IMG/VR virus record: IMGVR_UViG_3300023180_000036
Location: 18,463 to 82,462 of that record
From: a virus
DNA: 64,000 bases
Reading direction: 5' to 3' (one strand)
Position numbers and translations under genes: made by a program. Positions 36,239 to 44,925 of this stretch are shown piece after piece. The notes beneath the pieces are model-generated. The model was not told where the DNA came from, did no database searches, and saw only the letters and a list, made by a program, of their open reading frames with translations. The first letter of the stretch is position 1; every line of letters begins with the position of its first letter.

Positions 36239-37177
36239 ATGAACAGTGATTTTTTGTGGGTAGAAAAATATCGCCCAGCAACTATTGAAGATACTATCCT
36301 AACACCTAATCTAAAAACTATTTTTCAAAATATTATCAAGTCCGGTGAATTGCCTAATATGCTTTTTTCTGGGACTGCCGGTCTTGGTAAAACAACTGTA
36401 GCTAAAGCATTATGTAATGAATTAGAACTTGATTACATTTTAGTTAACGGTTCAGAAGAAGGCAATATTGATACTCTTAGAACTAAGATAAAACAATTTG
36501 CTTCTTCTGTTTCCCTGCAAGGCGGGTATAAAGTAGTCATTCTCGATGAGGCTGATTATTTGAACCCCCAGAGCACCCAACCTGCTTTGCGGGGATTCAT
36601 AGAAGAATTTTCAAATAATTGTAGATTTATTCTTACTTGTAATTTTAAGAATAGAATTATTGAACCACTTCATTCGAGATGTTCTGTTTATGAGTTTAAT
36701 ACATCTAAAAAAGATATGGCCCCTTTGGCTGCTCAAATGCTATCTCGACTTCAAACCATTTTAAAGAAAGAAAATGTAGAATTTGAAAATAAAATTTTAG
36801 CTGAGCTCATTATGAAATATGGTCCAGATTGGAGACGTATTCTAAATGAAGTCCAAAGATATTCCATTGGTGGAAAAATTGATTCTGGTATTCTTATCAA
36901 TATTGGCGATCAATCTTATAAGAGTCTTATGGATTTTCTTAAGAATAAAGACTTTAAGAAAATGCGATCATGGGTTGTAAATAATATTGATACAGATGCA
37001 TCATCAATCTTCCGTGGTATATATGATAGAATGACAGATCATATAAAGCCACAATCTATACCAGCACTTGTTCTTATCTTAGCTGATTATCAATATAAAA
37101 ATGCTTTTGTTGCAGATCACGAATTAAACGTAGTAGCCTGTATGACTGAAATAATGGCTAACGTGGAGTTTACATAG
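36239..37177 (+). CDS. 44: clamp loader large subunit gp44
   Basis: AAA+ ATPase that opens and loads gp45. VEKYRP (8-13), Walker [11 protein letters not shown] (44-53), DEAD Walker B (101-104), and the SRC arginine-finger motif ([11 protein letters not shown]). 312 residues, matching T4 (319). It works with gp62, encoded about 2 kb downstream rather than adjacent, because guaC and other genes intervene. Confidence 0.96.
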   Translation: MNSDFLWVEKYRPATIEDTILTPNLKTIFQNIIKSGELPNMLFSGTAGLGKTTVAKALCNELELDYILVNGSEEGNIDTLRTKIKQFASSVSLQGGYKVVILDEADYLNPQSTQPALRGFIEEFSNNCRFILTCNFKNRIIEPLHSRCSVYEFNTSKKDMAPLAAQMLSRLQTILKKENVEFENKILAELIMKYGPDWRRILNEVQRYSIGGKIDSGILINIGDQSYKSLMDFLKNKDFKKMRSWVVNNIDTDASSIFRGIYDRMTDHIKPQSIPALVLILADYQYKNAFVADHELNVVACMTEIMANVEFT

Positions 37178-37178
37178 A

Positions 37179-38327
37179 ATGATTTTGGATAATGAATTAA
37201 AACTTGATTATAGTGATGTTTTAATTAGACCTAAAAGAAGCACACTCGGATCACGTAAAGAAGTAGATTTAAATAGAAAGTTTACTTTTGCTAATTTGGG
37301 TGGGGCTAGAGAAAGTTCATATGATTATGATGGTGTTCCTATCATGGCAGCTAATATGGACGGTGTTGGTACTATGGAAATGGCTGATGAATTAAGTGAG
37401 CATTATAATATGTTTACTTGTCTTGTTAAGACATATAGCGCCGAAGAACTTATAGATTTTTTTAATCCAAGAGTTGACTTACGAACAGAATTTGTTGCCA
37501 TGAGTATTGGCATTACAAAAGCTGACAAAGAAAAGCTTGCTCAAGTTTATAACAAAACTCAAAGAAATCTGAAATATCTTTGTGTGGATGTGGCAAACGG
37601 ATATAGTGAGCGTTTTGTGCAGTTTATTAAGTTTCTTAGAGAACATTATCCTTTTCTTGTAATTATTGCAGGTAATGTAGTTACTGCAGATCAAACACAG
37701 GAGTTAATCTTAAATGGCGCTGATATTGTTAAAGTTGGTATTGGTCCTGGTAGCGTATGCACTACTAGGATACAGACTGGAGTGGGATATCCGCAACTTA
37801 GTGCGGTTATCGAATGTGCAGACGCAGCACATGGATTGGGTGGCCATATCATTGCTGATGGTGGTTGTACTTGTCCTGGTGATGTTGCTAAAGCCTTTGC
37901 TGCTGGTGCCGACTTTGTAATGCTAGGCGGTATGCTTGCAGGACACGATGAAGGCGGCGGTGAAATAATTACTAAGTACTATCAAAGCAACGAACTAAGA
38001 CCAGAACGTGATGATGGAATGAATGGAGAAATTCCTGAAAAAAATTGGTTTGAAGAAGTTATTAAAGAAAAGAAATTTGTTCAATTTTATGGTATGAGTA
38101 GTAAAGCTGCAAATGATAAACATTTTGGTGGTTTAAAGGAATATCGATCATCTGAAGGAAGAGAAGTTTTAATTCCATATCGTGGATCAGTTAAAAACAC
38201 CACTCAAGATATATTGGGTGGTATTCGATCTACATGTACATATGTAGGAGCAAGAAAATTAAAACAGCTAAGTAAGTGTACTACCTTTGTAAGATGTACA
38301 AATCAATTTAATAAAGTGTATGCTTAG
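37179..38327 (+). CDS. guaC: GMP reductase
   Basis: Converts GMP to IMP with NADPH. Very strong family match: [39 protein letters not shown] with the catalytic Cys194, [35 protein letters not shown], and [15 protein letters not shown]. At 382 residues it is longer than E. coli GuaC (347) owing mainly to an insertion at about 261-290. It begins one base after gp44. Expected effect is redirecting the guanylate pool toward adenylate. It could have been acquired from a bacterial host; codon use looks like neighbouring phage genes. Confidence 0.93.
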   Translation: MILDNELKLDYSDVLIRPKRSTLGSRKEVDLNRKFTFANLGGARESSYDYDGVPIMAANMDGVGTMEMADELSEHYNMFTCLVKTYSAEELIDFFNPRVDLRTEFVAMSIGITKADKEKLAQVYNKTQRNLKYLCVDVANGYSERFVQFIKFLREHYPFLVIIAGNVVTADQTQELILNGADIVKVGIGPGSVCTTRIQTGVGYPQLSAVIECADAAHGLGGHIIADGGCTCPGDVAKAFAAGADFVMLGGMLAGHDEGGGEIITKYYQSNELRPERDDGMNGEIPEKNWFEEVIKEKKFVQFYGMSSKAANDKHFGGLKEYRSSEGREVLIPYRGSVKNTTQDILGGIRSTCTYVGARKLKQLSKCTTFVRCTNQFNKVYA

Positions 38328-38329
38328 TA

Positions 38330-38358
38330 TTTACTTTTCTTTAAATATAGGTTATAAT
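38330..38358 (+). promoter_or_regulatory. promoter TTTACT-17-TATAAT
   Basis: TTTACT 38330-38335, 17 bases, TATAAT 38353-38358. Transcription would be expected at about 38365, just inside the annotated start of the next gene, so it may mainly serve dexA and downstream genes, or start slightly earlier. Confidence 0.7.
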
Positions 38359-38359
38359 A

Positions 38360-38575
38360 ATGAGTGAGTTTACATCATCATATCAATCTCTTAAAGGCAG
38401 TTTACTCAGAACTTTAGTTTATACTATTGGGCATTTTTTTATTGCAATAACCTGTCTTATGCTTATATCAGATGTACCTCTTTGGATAGCAGCTACAGAC
38501 GCTGTAGTAGAACCTCTTGCAAATGCAGTATGGTTTTATTTTTTAGATAGATTGTGGATAGCAAAGAATGACTGA
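38360..38575 (+). CDS. small membrane protein, DUF2061-like, 71 aa
   Basis: Two predicted membrane segments: SLLRTLVYTIGHFFIAITCLML and IAATDAVVEPLANAVWFYFL, with YFLDRLWI at the end. The SLxRTxxYxxxH...EPxxNxVxYFxxxRxW pattern is that of the DUF2061 family. Inner-membrane location expected; function unknown. Overlaps a tiny membrane-type frame downstream by eight bases. Confidence 0.65.
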   Translation: MSEFTSSYQSLKGSLLRTLVYTIGHFFIAITCLMLISDVPLWIAATDAVVEPLANAVWFYFLDRLWIAKND

Positions 38576-38678
38576 AATTATTTTATATAACATATTATTC
38601 TGGGTACCATATTATTGGATTTGTGCCCTACCTCAACGTATATTTCAAAAACAAATAGATGAGACTATAAATGACTAA
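38568..38678 (+). CDS. tiny membrane-type peptide, 36 aa
   Basis: ATG overlapping the end of the DUF2061-like gene and stop overlapping the dexA start, so it is fully nested. Hydrophobic N-terminal half (IILYNILFWVPYYWICAL) followed by a basic/polar tail. Gap-filling with both-end overlap suggests it is real, but it is too short to classify. Confidence 0.45.
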   Translation: MTEIILYNILFWVPYYWICALPQRIFQKQIDETIND

Positions 38679-39258
38679 TTCTTTAATATTTGACTTTGAA
38701 ACATTATCTACAGATAGATATAATGGTGTAGTTGTTTCTTTAGCAATTCTTAAATTTTCAGAAGATAATTTTACAATTAATACTGGTTATACTTTTTCTG
38801 AATTAGTTAATTCTGCAAAACTTTTAAAGTTTGATGTTCAAGACCAAGTTAAAAACTATAATAGGGTAATAGATAAAAAAACTTTGGAATGGTGGAATGA
38901 ACAAGGAACTGAAGCAAAGAAACAGATAATTCCATCAGACAGAGATAAATCAATTAATGAACTTTATGACTTTTTTATATCAGTATCCGACAATAATACT
39001 GATAAAGTATATACAAGAGGTAATAATTTTGATCCTATTATATTTGAAAATATTATGGACCAATTACATAAACCACAACCATATAGATTTTGGCAATTAA
39101 GAGATACCAGATCAATTATAGAAGGTCTATCTTGGGGCAGCGGATTAAGAAATAATTTTATACCTGAGGGATGTGAAGATTTTATTCATCATAATCCTAT
39201 TCATGATATTGCTATAGATGTTATGAGAATACAAGCTTTAGTGAGGGCTATTTCGTGA
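38671..39258 (+). CDS. dexA: DexA-like exonuclease A
   Basis: 3'-5' DEDD exonuclease resembling T4 DexA. Exo I IFDFETLST (6-14), the TLEWWNEQG segment that T4 has as STIEWWKNQS, FWQLRDTRS, and Exo III HNPIHDIAIDVMRIQ near the end. 195 residues against 227 in T4. Likely degrades single-stranded or host DNA. Overlaps gp62 by GTGA. Confidence 0.85.
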   Translation: MTNSLIFDFETLSTDRYNGVVVSLAILKFSEDNFTINTGYTFSELVNSAKLLKFDVQDQVKNYNRVIDKKTLEWWNEQGTEAKKQIIPSDRDKSINELYDFFISVSDNNTDKVYTRGNNFDPIIFENIMDQLHKPQPYRFWQLRDTRSIIEGLSWGSGLRNNFIPEGCEDFIHHNPIHDIAIDVMRIQALVRAIS

Positions 39259-39635
39259 ATCACTTTGATTATTTAAATAGTATTAATTATTCTAAAGAAA
39301 ATATAATGAAAGATAATTTGGATGAAAAAGCATATAATTCATTCATGGTTAATCGTGGATTATCTTATTTTAATGATACTGTTATATATGCCAATGAAAT
39401 GAATATGAATGCTCATATAGATTCAAAAATGCAATATGACTTCCTTAGAACTCTCATTAGAAAACGTAAAAGATTTTCTAAATGGACCAAAGAGGATAAA
39501 AACTTAGATGTTGACTTAATAAAAGAATATTACGGATATTCTAAAGAAAAAGCATATCAAGTGCTTCCTTTACTTACAAAAGAACAAATGGATTATATTA
39601 GTAAGAAGATGAGTAAAGGTGGCAAAAAACCGTAA
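39255..39635 (+). CDS. 62: clamp loader small subunit gp62
   Basis: GTG start in a GTGA overlap. FDYLNSINYSKENI, MVNRGLSYFNDTVIYANEMNM and RKRKRFSKW follow the marine T4-like gp62 pattern. 126 residues (T4: 187), as usual for this branch. Forms the loader with gp44. Confidence 0.88.
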   Translation: MNHFDYLNSINYSKENIMKDNLDEKAYNSFMVNRGLSYFNDTVIYANEMNMNAHIDSKMQYDFLRTLIRKRKRFSKWTKEDKNLDVDLIKEYYGYSKEKAYQVLPLLTKEQMDYISKKMSKGGKKP

Positions 39636-39646
39636 ATATAAGTTAT

Positions 39647-39654
39647 TATAAATA
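39647..39654 (+). promoter_or_regulatory. T4-type late promoter TATAAATA (regA)
   Basis: TATAAATA 48 bases upstream of regA. A late promoter on a translational repressor of early genes would raise RegA late in infection. Confidence 0.7.
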
Positions 39655-39701
39655 GAAATATCATGATATAACTATAATAATAATTTACGTGAGTTGAAGA
39701 T

Positions 39702-40118
39702 ATGAATGAAGTCAATAATGAATTAGTGAAATGGACTCCAGAAACTATGCTGGAAGTTTCTCTAAATGAACCTGATGATTTTTTAAAGGTCAGAGAAACA
39801 CTCACCCGTATAGGGGTTGCATCTCGAAAAGAAAAAAAACTATTTCAGTCTTGTCATATATTACATAAACAAGGCAGATACTTTATAGTTCATTTTAAAG
39901 AACTATTTTTATTAGATGGTAAAAAATCTAATTTAGAAGAAGGCGATATTGCTAGAAGAAATACGATCGCTACTCTTATGTCAGACTGGGGCTTAGTAAC
40001 AATTCAAGAAGAAAGTAAAGCGCAGCCTTTATCCCCATTAAGACAAATTAAAATTATCCCATTTAAAGATAAACAAGAATGGGAGCTATGTCCAAAATAT
40101 AATATTGGAAGAAAATAG
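39702..40118 (+). CDS. regA: translational repressor RegA
   Basis: RNA-binding repressor that blocks ribosome access on early mRNAs in T4. EVSLNEPDDFLKVRETLTRIGV, the TFKESCHILHKQGR-like LFQSCHILHKQGRYFIVHFKE in parts, and ARRNTIATLMSDWGLV are typical. 138 residues (T4: 122). Follows gp62 as in T4. A terminator and new promoter follow. Confidence 0.92.
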   Translation: MNEVNNELVKWTPETMLEVSLNEPDDFLKVRETLTRIGVASRKEKKLFQSCHILHKQGRYFIVHFKELFLLDGKKSNLEEGDIARRNTIATLMSDWGLVTIQEESKAQPLSPLRQIKIIPFKDKQEWELCPKYNIGRK

Positions 40119-40124
40119 AATATC

Positions 40125-40152
40125 AGCTATTCATTAAAGTAATAGCTTATTT
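40125..40152 (+). terminator. intrinsic terminator after regA
   Basis: AGCTATT (40125-40131) and AATAGCT (40141-40147) form a perfect 7-bp stem with a nine-base loop, followed by TATTTTTA. Confidence 0.65.
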
Positions 40153-40153
40153 T

Positions 40154-40161
40154 TATAAATA
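40154..40161 (+). promoter_or_regulatory. T4-type late promoter TATAAATA (hsp20 operon)
   Basis: TATAAATA within TTTTTATAAATAATAG, directly after the regA terminator and 60 bases before the hsp20 start. Confidence 0.8.
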
Positions 40162-40192
40162 ATAGTGGATGCCAGAAATGGGTCCACTATTA
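40160..40192. repeat. 10-bp perfect dyad overlapping the hsp20 late promoter
   Basis: TAATAGTGGA (40160-40169) and TCCACTATTA (40183-40192) with a 13-base spacer. The left arm overlaps the end of the late box and the expected start site, so an operator on DNA is more likely than a leader hairpin from this promoter. Confidence 0.65.
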
Positions 40193-40220
40193 ATTCTTGC
40201 TTGACAAAAAGGAGAAAACA

Positions 40221-40694
40221 ATGACAGGCATACAAACACTTTTTCCACGTTCATCTTTTGTTGGTTTTGATCATCTATTTAATGAGTTAGAATACACAGC
40301 TAAACATTCAAAAGATCATTACCCCCCACATAATATTATTAAAACAGATGAAAACGATTATTTAATCGAGCTTGCTGTTGCAGGGTTTTCCAAAGATGAA
40401 CTAACAGTTGAAGTTAAAGATAGAACTTTAACAGTAACAGGAGAACACGAATCAAGAGGTCGTGAGTTTATACATCGTGGTATTAGCACGAAAAAGTTTA
40501 AGCGCACGTTCCGGCTGTCAGAGCACGTACACGTACACGGAGCAGATATTCAGGACGGTATTCTTGCAATAGAATTGAAGTACGTCGTTCCTGAAGAAAT
40601 GCGTCCTCGTAAAATTACAATTGGAAAATTTAACGAGGTCGAACATGACACAAGCAGTACTGGTAGCGCACAGCTACTTAACGAAAACAGCTGA
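40221..40694 (+). CDS. hsp20: small heat-shock protein Hsp20 (IbpA-like)
   Basis: ATG at 40221 after AAGGAG; 157 residues. The alpha-crystallin domain spans about residues 35-130: PPHNIIKTDENDYLIELAVAGFSKDEL, the LTVTGEHE strand, and GILAIELKY. A holdase that T4-like marine phages commonly carry, thought to protect virion assembly. Its last 50 bases overlap the DUF1127 gene in another frame. Confidence 0.93.
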   Translation: MTGIQTLFPRSSFVGFDHLFNELEYTAKHSKDHYPPHNIIKTDENDYLIELAVAGFSKDELTVEVKDRTLTVTGEHESRGREFIHRGISTKKFKRTFRLSEHVHVHGADIQDGILAIELKYVVPEEMRPRKITIGKFNEVEHDTSSTGSAQLLNENS

Positions 40695-40872
40695 ACTGTT
40701 AATTGAGTTCTTTAAATCATTAAAACAAGCACGTAAACTAAACAAACTACAGCGCCAAACATACAACGAATTGATGGCTTTGTCTGATAAGGATTTAAAC
40801 GATATCGGAATCCATAGAGGTGATATTAGATATATCGCTTATCAGAATCAAAACCTGAAAGGGTGGGTATAA
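40645..40872 (+). CDS. DUF1127-family small protein, 75 aa
   Basis: ATG at 40645 after ACGAGG. The C-terminal half, YNELMALSDKDLNDIGIHRGDI, is the DUF1127 signature, a domain very common in Alphaproteobacteria, where members have been tied to stress responses and RNA handling. The hydrophobic N-terminal helix is AVLVAHSYLTKTAELLIEFF. It overlaps hsp20 by 50 bases and ends in TAATG with the next gene, so the three are one unit. Confidence 0.8.
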   Translation: MTQAVLVAHSYLTKTAELLIEFFKSLKQARKLNKLQRQTYNELMALSDKDLNDIGIHRGDIRYIAYQNQNLKGWV

Positions 40873-41072
40873 TGGTGGCACAAGTAACCCACATTTGGTG
40901 GTCACTTAGACAAGAACTGGTTTCAATGCTTTCTTCAGCGTGGAAATCATTTAACCACTTTGCATTAGTAGTTGGTCACTCACGTGCCGCAACACATTTG
41001 GCTAGAATGGGATACCATGAACAAGCCAAGAATGTTATGATGGAATTAAAGAAGCTGCAAAATAATCGCTAA
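40872..41072 (+). CDS. small hypothetical protein coupled to DUF1127 gene, 66 aa
   Basis: Starts in the TAATG overlap. The N-terminal half is amphipathic and Trp-rich (THIWWSLRQELVSML). The C-terminal half, HSRAATHLARMGYHEQAKNVMMEL, looks like the ArAAxxLARMGxxxxAKxxM motif of small alphaproteobacterial proteins. Followed by a late promoter and hairpin. Function unknown. Confidence 0.55.
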   Translation: MVAQVTHIWWSLRQELVSMLSSAWKSFNHFALVVGHSRAATHLARMGYHEQAKNVMMELKKLQNNR

Positions 41073-41077
41073 TGTAT

Positions 41078-41085
41078 TATAAATA
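41078..41085 (+). promoter_or_regulatory. T4-type late promoter TATAAATA
   Basis: TATAAATA 85 bases before the gene at 41170. The expected leader contains a very stable hairpin at 41120-41137. Confidence 0.7.
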
Positions 41086-41119
41086 AAACTTTATAATCAG
41101 AAGGCTTTAGTTAGCTCAG

Positions 41120-41137
41120 GGGGCGGGAAACCGCCCC
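41120..41137 (+). promoter_or_regulatory. GC-rich hairpin with GAAA tetraloop in a leader
   Basis: GGGGCGG (41120-41126), GAAA loop, CCGCCCC (41131-41137): seven G-C pairs capped by a GNRA tetraloop. No T run follows, so it is not an ordinary terminator. It lies between the late promoter at 41078 and the start codon at 41170. Confidence 0.7.
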
Positions 41138-41169
41138 TCAGATCACACACAATCACAAGGAAAATAAAA

Positions 41170-41394
41170 ATGACAAATAAAAACCCATTTGAAATCAGAG
41201 CAGATATGCTCAAACTTGCAAAAGACTATATGGATCAACAGTATCATATGAATGTAGACTTTTGGAGACAACAGTTTGATACAAACAAAGCAACAGCTGA
41301 AGAATTTCAAAAAGCAATCCAAGAATATTATACAATGGATGATCTAATGGATAAAGCAAAAGAAATGTATTCTTTTGTTTCAAAGAAAGATTAA
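41170..41394 (+). CDS. conserved small T4-like marine phage protein, 74 aa
   Basis: NPFEIRADMLKLAKDYMDQQYHMNVDFW and the MDDLMDKAKEMYSFV end match, from memory, a small protein seen near gp43 in T4-like cyanophages. All helical, soluble. Function unknown. Late-type promoter upstream. Confidence 0.65.
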   Translation: MTNKNPFEIRADMLKLAKDYMDQQYHMNVDFWRQQFDTNKATAEEFQKAIQEYYTMDDLMDKAKEMYSFVSKKD

Positions 41395-41395
41395 T

Positions 41396-41548
41396 ATGAA
41401 AGGCTGGCTTAACTGGTGGCTATATTTAAGGAAAATGGGCTATCCTTTTTTCTACAGTATAGAATGGGCTTATTATAATAATAAGTACTGGCATCCAGAA
41501 GGTATTTGGCCATATGATATGAAAAAAAGACGTTTACAATCTTTCTAA
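41396..41548 (+). CDS. small aromatic-rich hypothetical protein, 50 aa
   Basis: Starts in ATTAATATG right after the previous stop. MKGWLNWWLYLRKMGYPFFY with many Trp/Tyr residues, then basic DMKKRRLQSF; one short membrane-associated helix is possible. The gp43 promoter lies within its 3' end. Confidence 0.5.
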   Translation: MKGWLNWWLYLRKMGYPFFYSIEWAYYNNKYWHPEGIWPYDMKKRRLQSF

Positions 41549-41561
41549 TTTATGATATAAT
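41533..41561 (+). promoter_or_regulatory. promoter of DNA polymerase gene, TTTACA-17-TATAAT
   Basis: TTTACA 41533-41538, 17-base spacer, TATAAT 41556-41561, followed by CTGGAGG ribosome site and the TTG start of gp43. Confidence 0.88.
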
Positions 41562-41585
41562 AATTCCAAACTGGAGGTTATTATT

Positions 41586-44168
41586 TTGAATTCATTCTAC
41601 ACTTCAGTGAACCGTTATGGCAATTCCATTCTTTATCGTGGATATTCACCTAACGGTTCACCTATTAATCAACGCTATAAATTTAAACCAAAATTTTGGT
41701 TACCATCTAAAAATCCAACAGAGATAAAATCCTTTGATGGTACGAATATTGCACCAGTCGAATTTGAAAAAATGAGCGATGCTAAAGAATTTCTTGAGCA
41801 ATATTCGGAAATGGAAGGTGCAAAAATATATGGCACCCGTAATTATATTCATCAGTTTATTACAGAAAAATTTCCTGATGATATTAAATTTAATCCAAAA
41901 AATACAAATGTAGTTAATTTTGATATAGAAGTTGCTTCTGATGATGGTTTCCCTACACCAGAAGCTGCAGCTTATCCTATTATATCAATTGCGCTTAAAT
42001 CTAGTAAATCTTCCATATATCAAGTATGGGGTTTAGATAATTATGATCCGTCTAAAACTGAAATTAATTTAGATGGTGGACAAATCCAATATCATCAATT
42101 TAATTCAGAAGAAGCCATGATGGTTTCGTTTCTAACATACTGGACTAAAAATTATCCAGATATTATAACTGGCTGGAATACCAGATTTTTTGACATACCG
42201 TATCTCGTTAATCGGATCAAGATTATTGGAACACAGGAAGCTGCTAATAAATTATCACCGTGGAAACTTGTTAATGAAAGAAATACCACAATCATGGGTC
42301 GACCACAGGTTAACCATGAAATTGTTGGTATTCAACAAGCCGACTATCTTGAATTATTTAAAAAGTTTGGATACTCATATGGTACTCAAGAATCGTATAG
42401 ATTAGATCATGTTGCAAATACGGTACTTGGAGAAAAGAAATTATCTTATGAAGAACATGGTAATCTTTATACTTTATATAAACAAGATCATCAAAAATTT
42501 ATTGACTATAATATTAGAGATGTACAACTAATTGATAAAATGGATGCCAAGATGGGTCTTATTAATCTGGCTATGACTATGGCATATAGGGCTGGAACTA
42601 ATTTATCTGATACTTTTGGCACGACTTCAATTTGGGAATCTATCCTTTATCGCAGATTACTTTCTAAAAATATTGTTTCTCCTATTGAACAAATAAAAAG
42701 AGTTGCTTATGAAAATAATTCTAATCCCAATGTTATTGAAGGTGGTTATGTAAAAGATCCTCAAGTAGGAGCACACGATTGGGTAGTATCTTTTGATTTA
42801 AATTCTCTGTATCCAAATATTATTGTTCAATCTAACATATCACCGGAAACTATTATTCGCAATAAAACTTGGAGATTTTTCCCTCAAGGTGTTGATCATT
42901 ATCTAAACGGAGAAGATAAAATTGATGAAGAATTTTCTGTTTGTGCTAGTGGTGTTCCTTTTTCAAGAGAAAAACAGGGTATTATTCCAGAACTTATTGT
43001 GGATTATTATTCAGAAAGAACACAAATAAAGAAGAAAATGTTAGATGCAAAATCTCAGTATGAAAAAACAAAATCTTCATATCTCGAGTCTGAGATTAAT
43101 CAGCTAGAAAATAATCAGATGGCAATTAAAATTTTGCTTAATTCTCTTTATGGTGCTCTTGCTAATAAACACTTTAAATATTTTGATAATGCTCTTGCTG
43201 AAAGCGTAACTTTAACTGGTCAGCTTTCGATCAAGTGGGCGGAAAGAGCAATAAATGAAGAAATGAATAAAATCTTAAAAACAGAAAATACCGATTATGT
43301 TATAGCAATTGATACTGATTCTGTTTATATTAATTTTGGTCCTCTTATTGAAAAATTAAATCCTAAAGATCCCGTAAAAGCCATTGATAAATTATGTAAA
43401 GACCACTTTGAAAAAATTATTGCTATGGCATATGATAAACTATTTTACAGACTTAATGGTTATACTCCAAGAATGGAAATGGGTAGAGAAGTTATTGCAG
43501 ATCGTGGAATATGGACTGCTAAAAAACGCTATATACTTAACGTACATAATAACGAAGGAGTACAATACGCAGAACCTAAACTAAAAATGATGGGTATAGA
43601 AGCAATTAAATCTTCAACACCTCAAGTTGTAAGAGATAAATTCAGAGAAATATTTAAGATTATTATTAGTAGCACAGAAACGGAAACACGTAATTATATT
43701 AATAATTTTAAATCTGAATTTAAATCTTTACCTCCAGAAGCGGTCGCTTTTCCTAGAGGTGTTTCAGATATTAATAAATTTTCACATAATAAAAATATTT
43801 ATTGTAATTCTGCCCATTCTAAAAAATGGACAGAAGGTTCTAAACAAATAGATGTAAAAACAACACCTATTCATGTTCGTGGTGCTCTTTTATATAACTA
43901 TCATGTAAAAGATAAAGCTTTAGATAAAAAGTATATTATGATACAAAACGGAGAAAAAATTAAATTTACTTATATGAAACTTCCTAATCCTATTCGTGAA
44001 AATGTTATTTCTTTTCCAGATTATTTACCTGAAGAATTAAATTTACATAAATATGTGGACTATGATATGCAATTTGAAAAAACATTTATCGAACCTCTTA
44101 ACCCTATACTTGAAGCTGTAGGGTGGTCGGTAAAAGATGTTCAAACTTTGGAGGACTTTTTTGGATGA
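41586..44168 (+). CDS. 43: DNA polymerase gp43 (family B)
   Basis: TTG start at 41586 behind GGAGG (41573-41577) gives MNSFYTSVNRYGNS, aligned with the T4 gp43 start. The exonuclease domain has DIE (113-115), the TGWNTRFFDIPYL and YNIRDVQLID motifs. The polymerase domain has SFDLNSLYPN (about 402), KILLNSLYGALAN (about 520) and IDTDSVYIN (about 575). 860 residues, complete and uninterrupted, with no intein or split. TTG may limit its synthesis. Confidence 0.97.
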   Translation: MNSFYTSVNRYGNSILYRGYSPNGSPINQRYKFKPKFWLPSKNPTEIKSFDGTNIAPVEFEKMSDAKEFLEQYSEMEGAKIYGTRNYIHQFITEKFPDDIKFNPKNTNVVNFDIEVASDDGFPTPEAAAYPIISIALKSSKSSIYQVWGLDNYDPSKTEINLDGGQIQYHQFNSEEAMMVSFLTYWTKNYPDIITGWNTRFFDIPYLVNRIKIIGTQEAANKLSPWKLVNERNTTIMGRPQVNHEIVGIQQADYLELFKKFGYSYGTQESYRLDHVANTVLGEKKLSYEEHGNLYTLYKQDHQKFIDYNIRDVQLIDKMDAKMGLINLAMTMAYRAGTNLSDTFGTTSIWESILYRRLLSKNIVSPIEQIKRVAYENNSNPNVIEGGYVKDPQVGAHDWVVSFDLNSLYPNIIVQSNISPETIIRNKTWRFFPQGVDHYLNGEDKIDEEFSVCASGVPFSREKQGIIPELIVDYYSERTQIKKKMLDAKSQYEKTKSSYLESEINQLENNQMAIKILLNSLYGALANKHFKYFDNALAESVTLTGQLSIKWAERAINEEMNKILKTENTDYVIAIDTDSVYINFGPLIEKLNPKDPVKAIDKLCKDHFEKIIAMAYDKLFYRLNGYTPRMEMGREVIADRGIWTAKKRYILNVHNNEGVQYAEPKLKMMGIEAIKSSTPQVVRDKFREIFKIIISSTETETRNYINNFKSEFKSLPPEAVAFPRGVSDINKFSHNKNIYCNSAHSKKWTEGSKQIDVKTTPIHVRGALLYNYHVKDKALDKKYIMIQNGEKIKFTYMKLPNPIRENVISFPDYLPEELNLHKYVDYDMQFEKTFIEPLNPILEAVGWSVKDVQTLEDFFG

Positions 44169-44896
44169 TTAATTATGTTTTTGATGTGGATGGAACTCTT
44201 ACACCCAGTAGAATGAAAATGGATAAAGAGTTTCAAAAATTCTTTTTAGAATTTATAGAAAAAAACAACGTCTATCTTGTTACGGGTTCAGATTATATAA
44301 AAACGGTCGAACAGGTTGGTAAAGAGATATGTGAAAAAGTTATTAAATGCTATAACTGTTGCGGCAATAGTATTTGGCAGAATGGAGAAGAAATTTATAA
44401 GTCTGATTGGAAACTTTCAGAAGAAATTGTGGATTGGCTAAAAAAAGAATTAAAGAATAGTAAATTTAGTATAAGGACTGGAAATCATATAGAACAGAGA
44501 CCAGGCTTGGTAAATTTTAGTATTCTTGGTAGAAATGCTTCTTTTGAAGAAAGATTCATATATACACAATGGGACGATCAAATAGATGAAAGAATAACAA
44601 TTGCCAAAAAATTCAATCAGAGGTTTTCCTACTATAAAGCACAAGTTGCAGGAGAAACCGGAATTGATATTACTCAAATAGGAAATGATAAAAGTCAAGT
44701 TGCAAATCATATAGATGGTCCTATTGTATTTTTTGGTGATAAAATGAAAGCCGGTGGCAATGATTATCCTTTAGCATTAGAAGTTAAAATGAGACCAGAC
44801 TCTTGGAATCATGAAGTAAAAGACTGGAAAGAAACATATAAAATATTAACTAATTTATCATATAAAGGTTTACAAAAAGTCGAATATAATGTATAA
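44165..44896 (+). CDS. phosphomannomutase-like HAD protein (eukaryotic PMM type), 243 aa
   Basis: ATG at 44165 follows GGAGG near the end of gp43. FDVDGTLTPSR (6-16), VTGSDYIKTVEQVG, CCGNSIW, HIEQRPGLVNFSILGRNA, AGETGIDITQIGNDKSQVA and FFGDKMKAGGNDYPLAL reproduce the HAD-IIB phosphomannomutase family in order. Family members interconvert mannose-6- and mannose-1-phosphate. It fits with the downstream cupin and nucleotidyltransferase as the front of a sugar-activation cassette, though the true sugar is unknown. Confidence 0.8.
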   Translation: MINYVFDVDGTLTPSRMKMDKEFQKFFLEFIEKNNVYLVTGSDYIKTVEQVGKEICEKVIKCYNCCGNSIWQNGEEIYKSDWKLSEEIVDWLKKELKNSKFSIRTGNHIEQRPGLVNFSILGRNASFEERFIYTQWDDQIDERITIAKKFNQRFSYYKAQVAGETGIDITQIGNDKSQVANHIDGPIVFFGDKMKAGGNDYPLALEVKMRPDSWNHEVKDWKETYKILTNLSYKGLQKVEYNV

Positions 44897-44897
44897 T
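44869..44897 (+). promoter_or_regulatory. promoter TTTACA-17-TATAAT (cupin gene)
   Basis: TTTACA 44869-44874, 17 bases, TATAAT 44892-44897, inside the end of the phosphomannomutase-like gene and just ahead of the cupin gene at 44926. Confidence 0.8.
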
Positions 44898-44925
44898 ACT
44901 ATTAATATTATGAAAGATAAAAACA

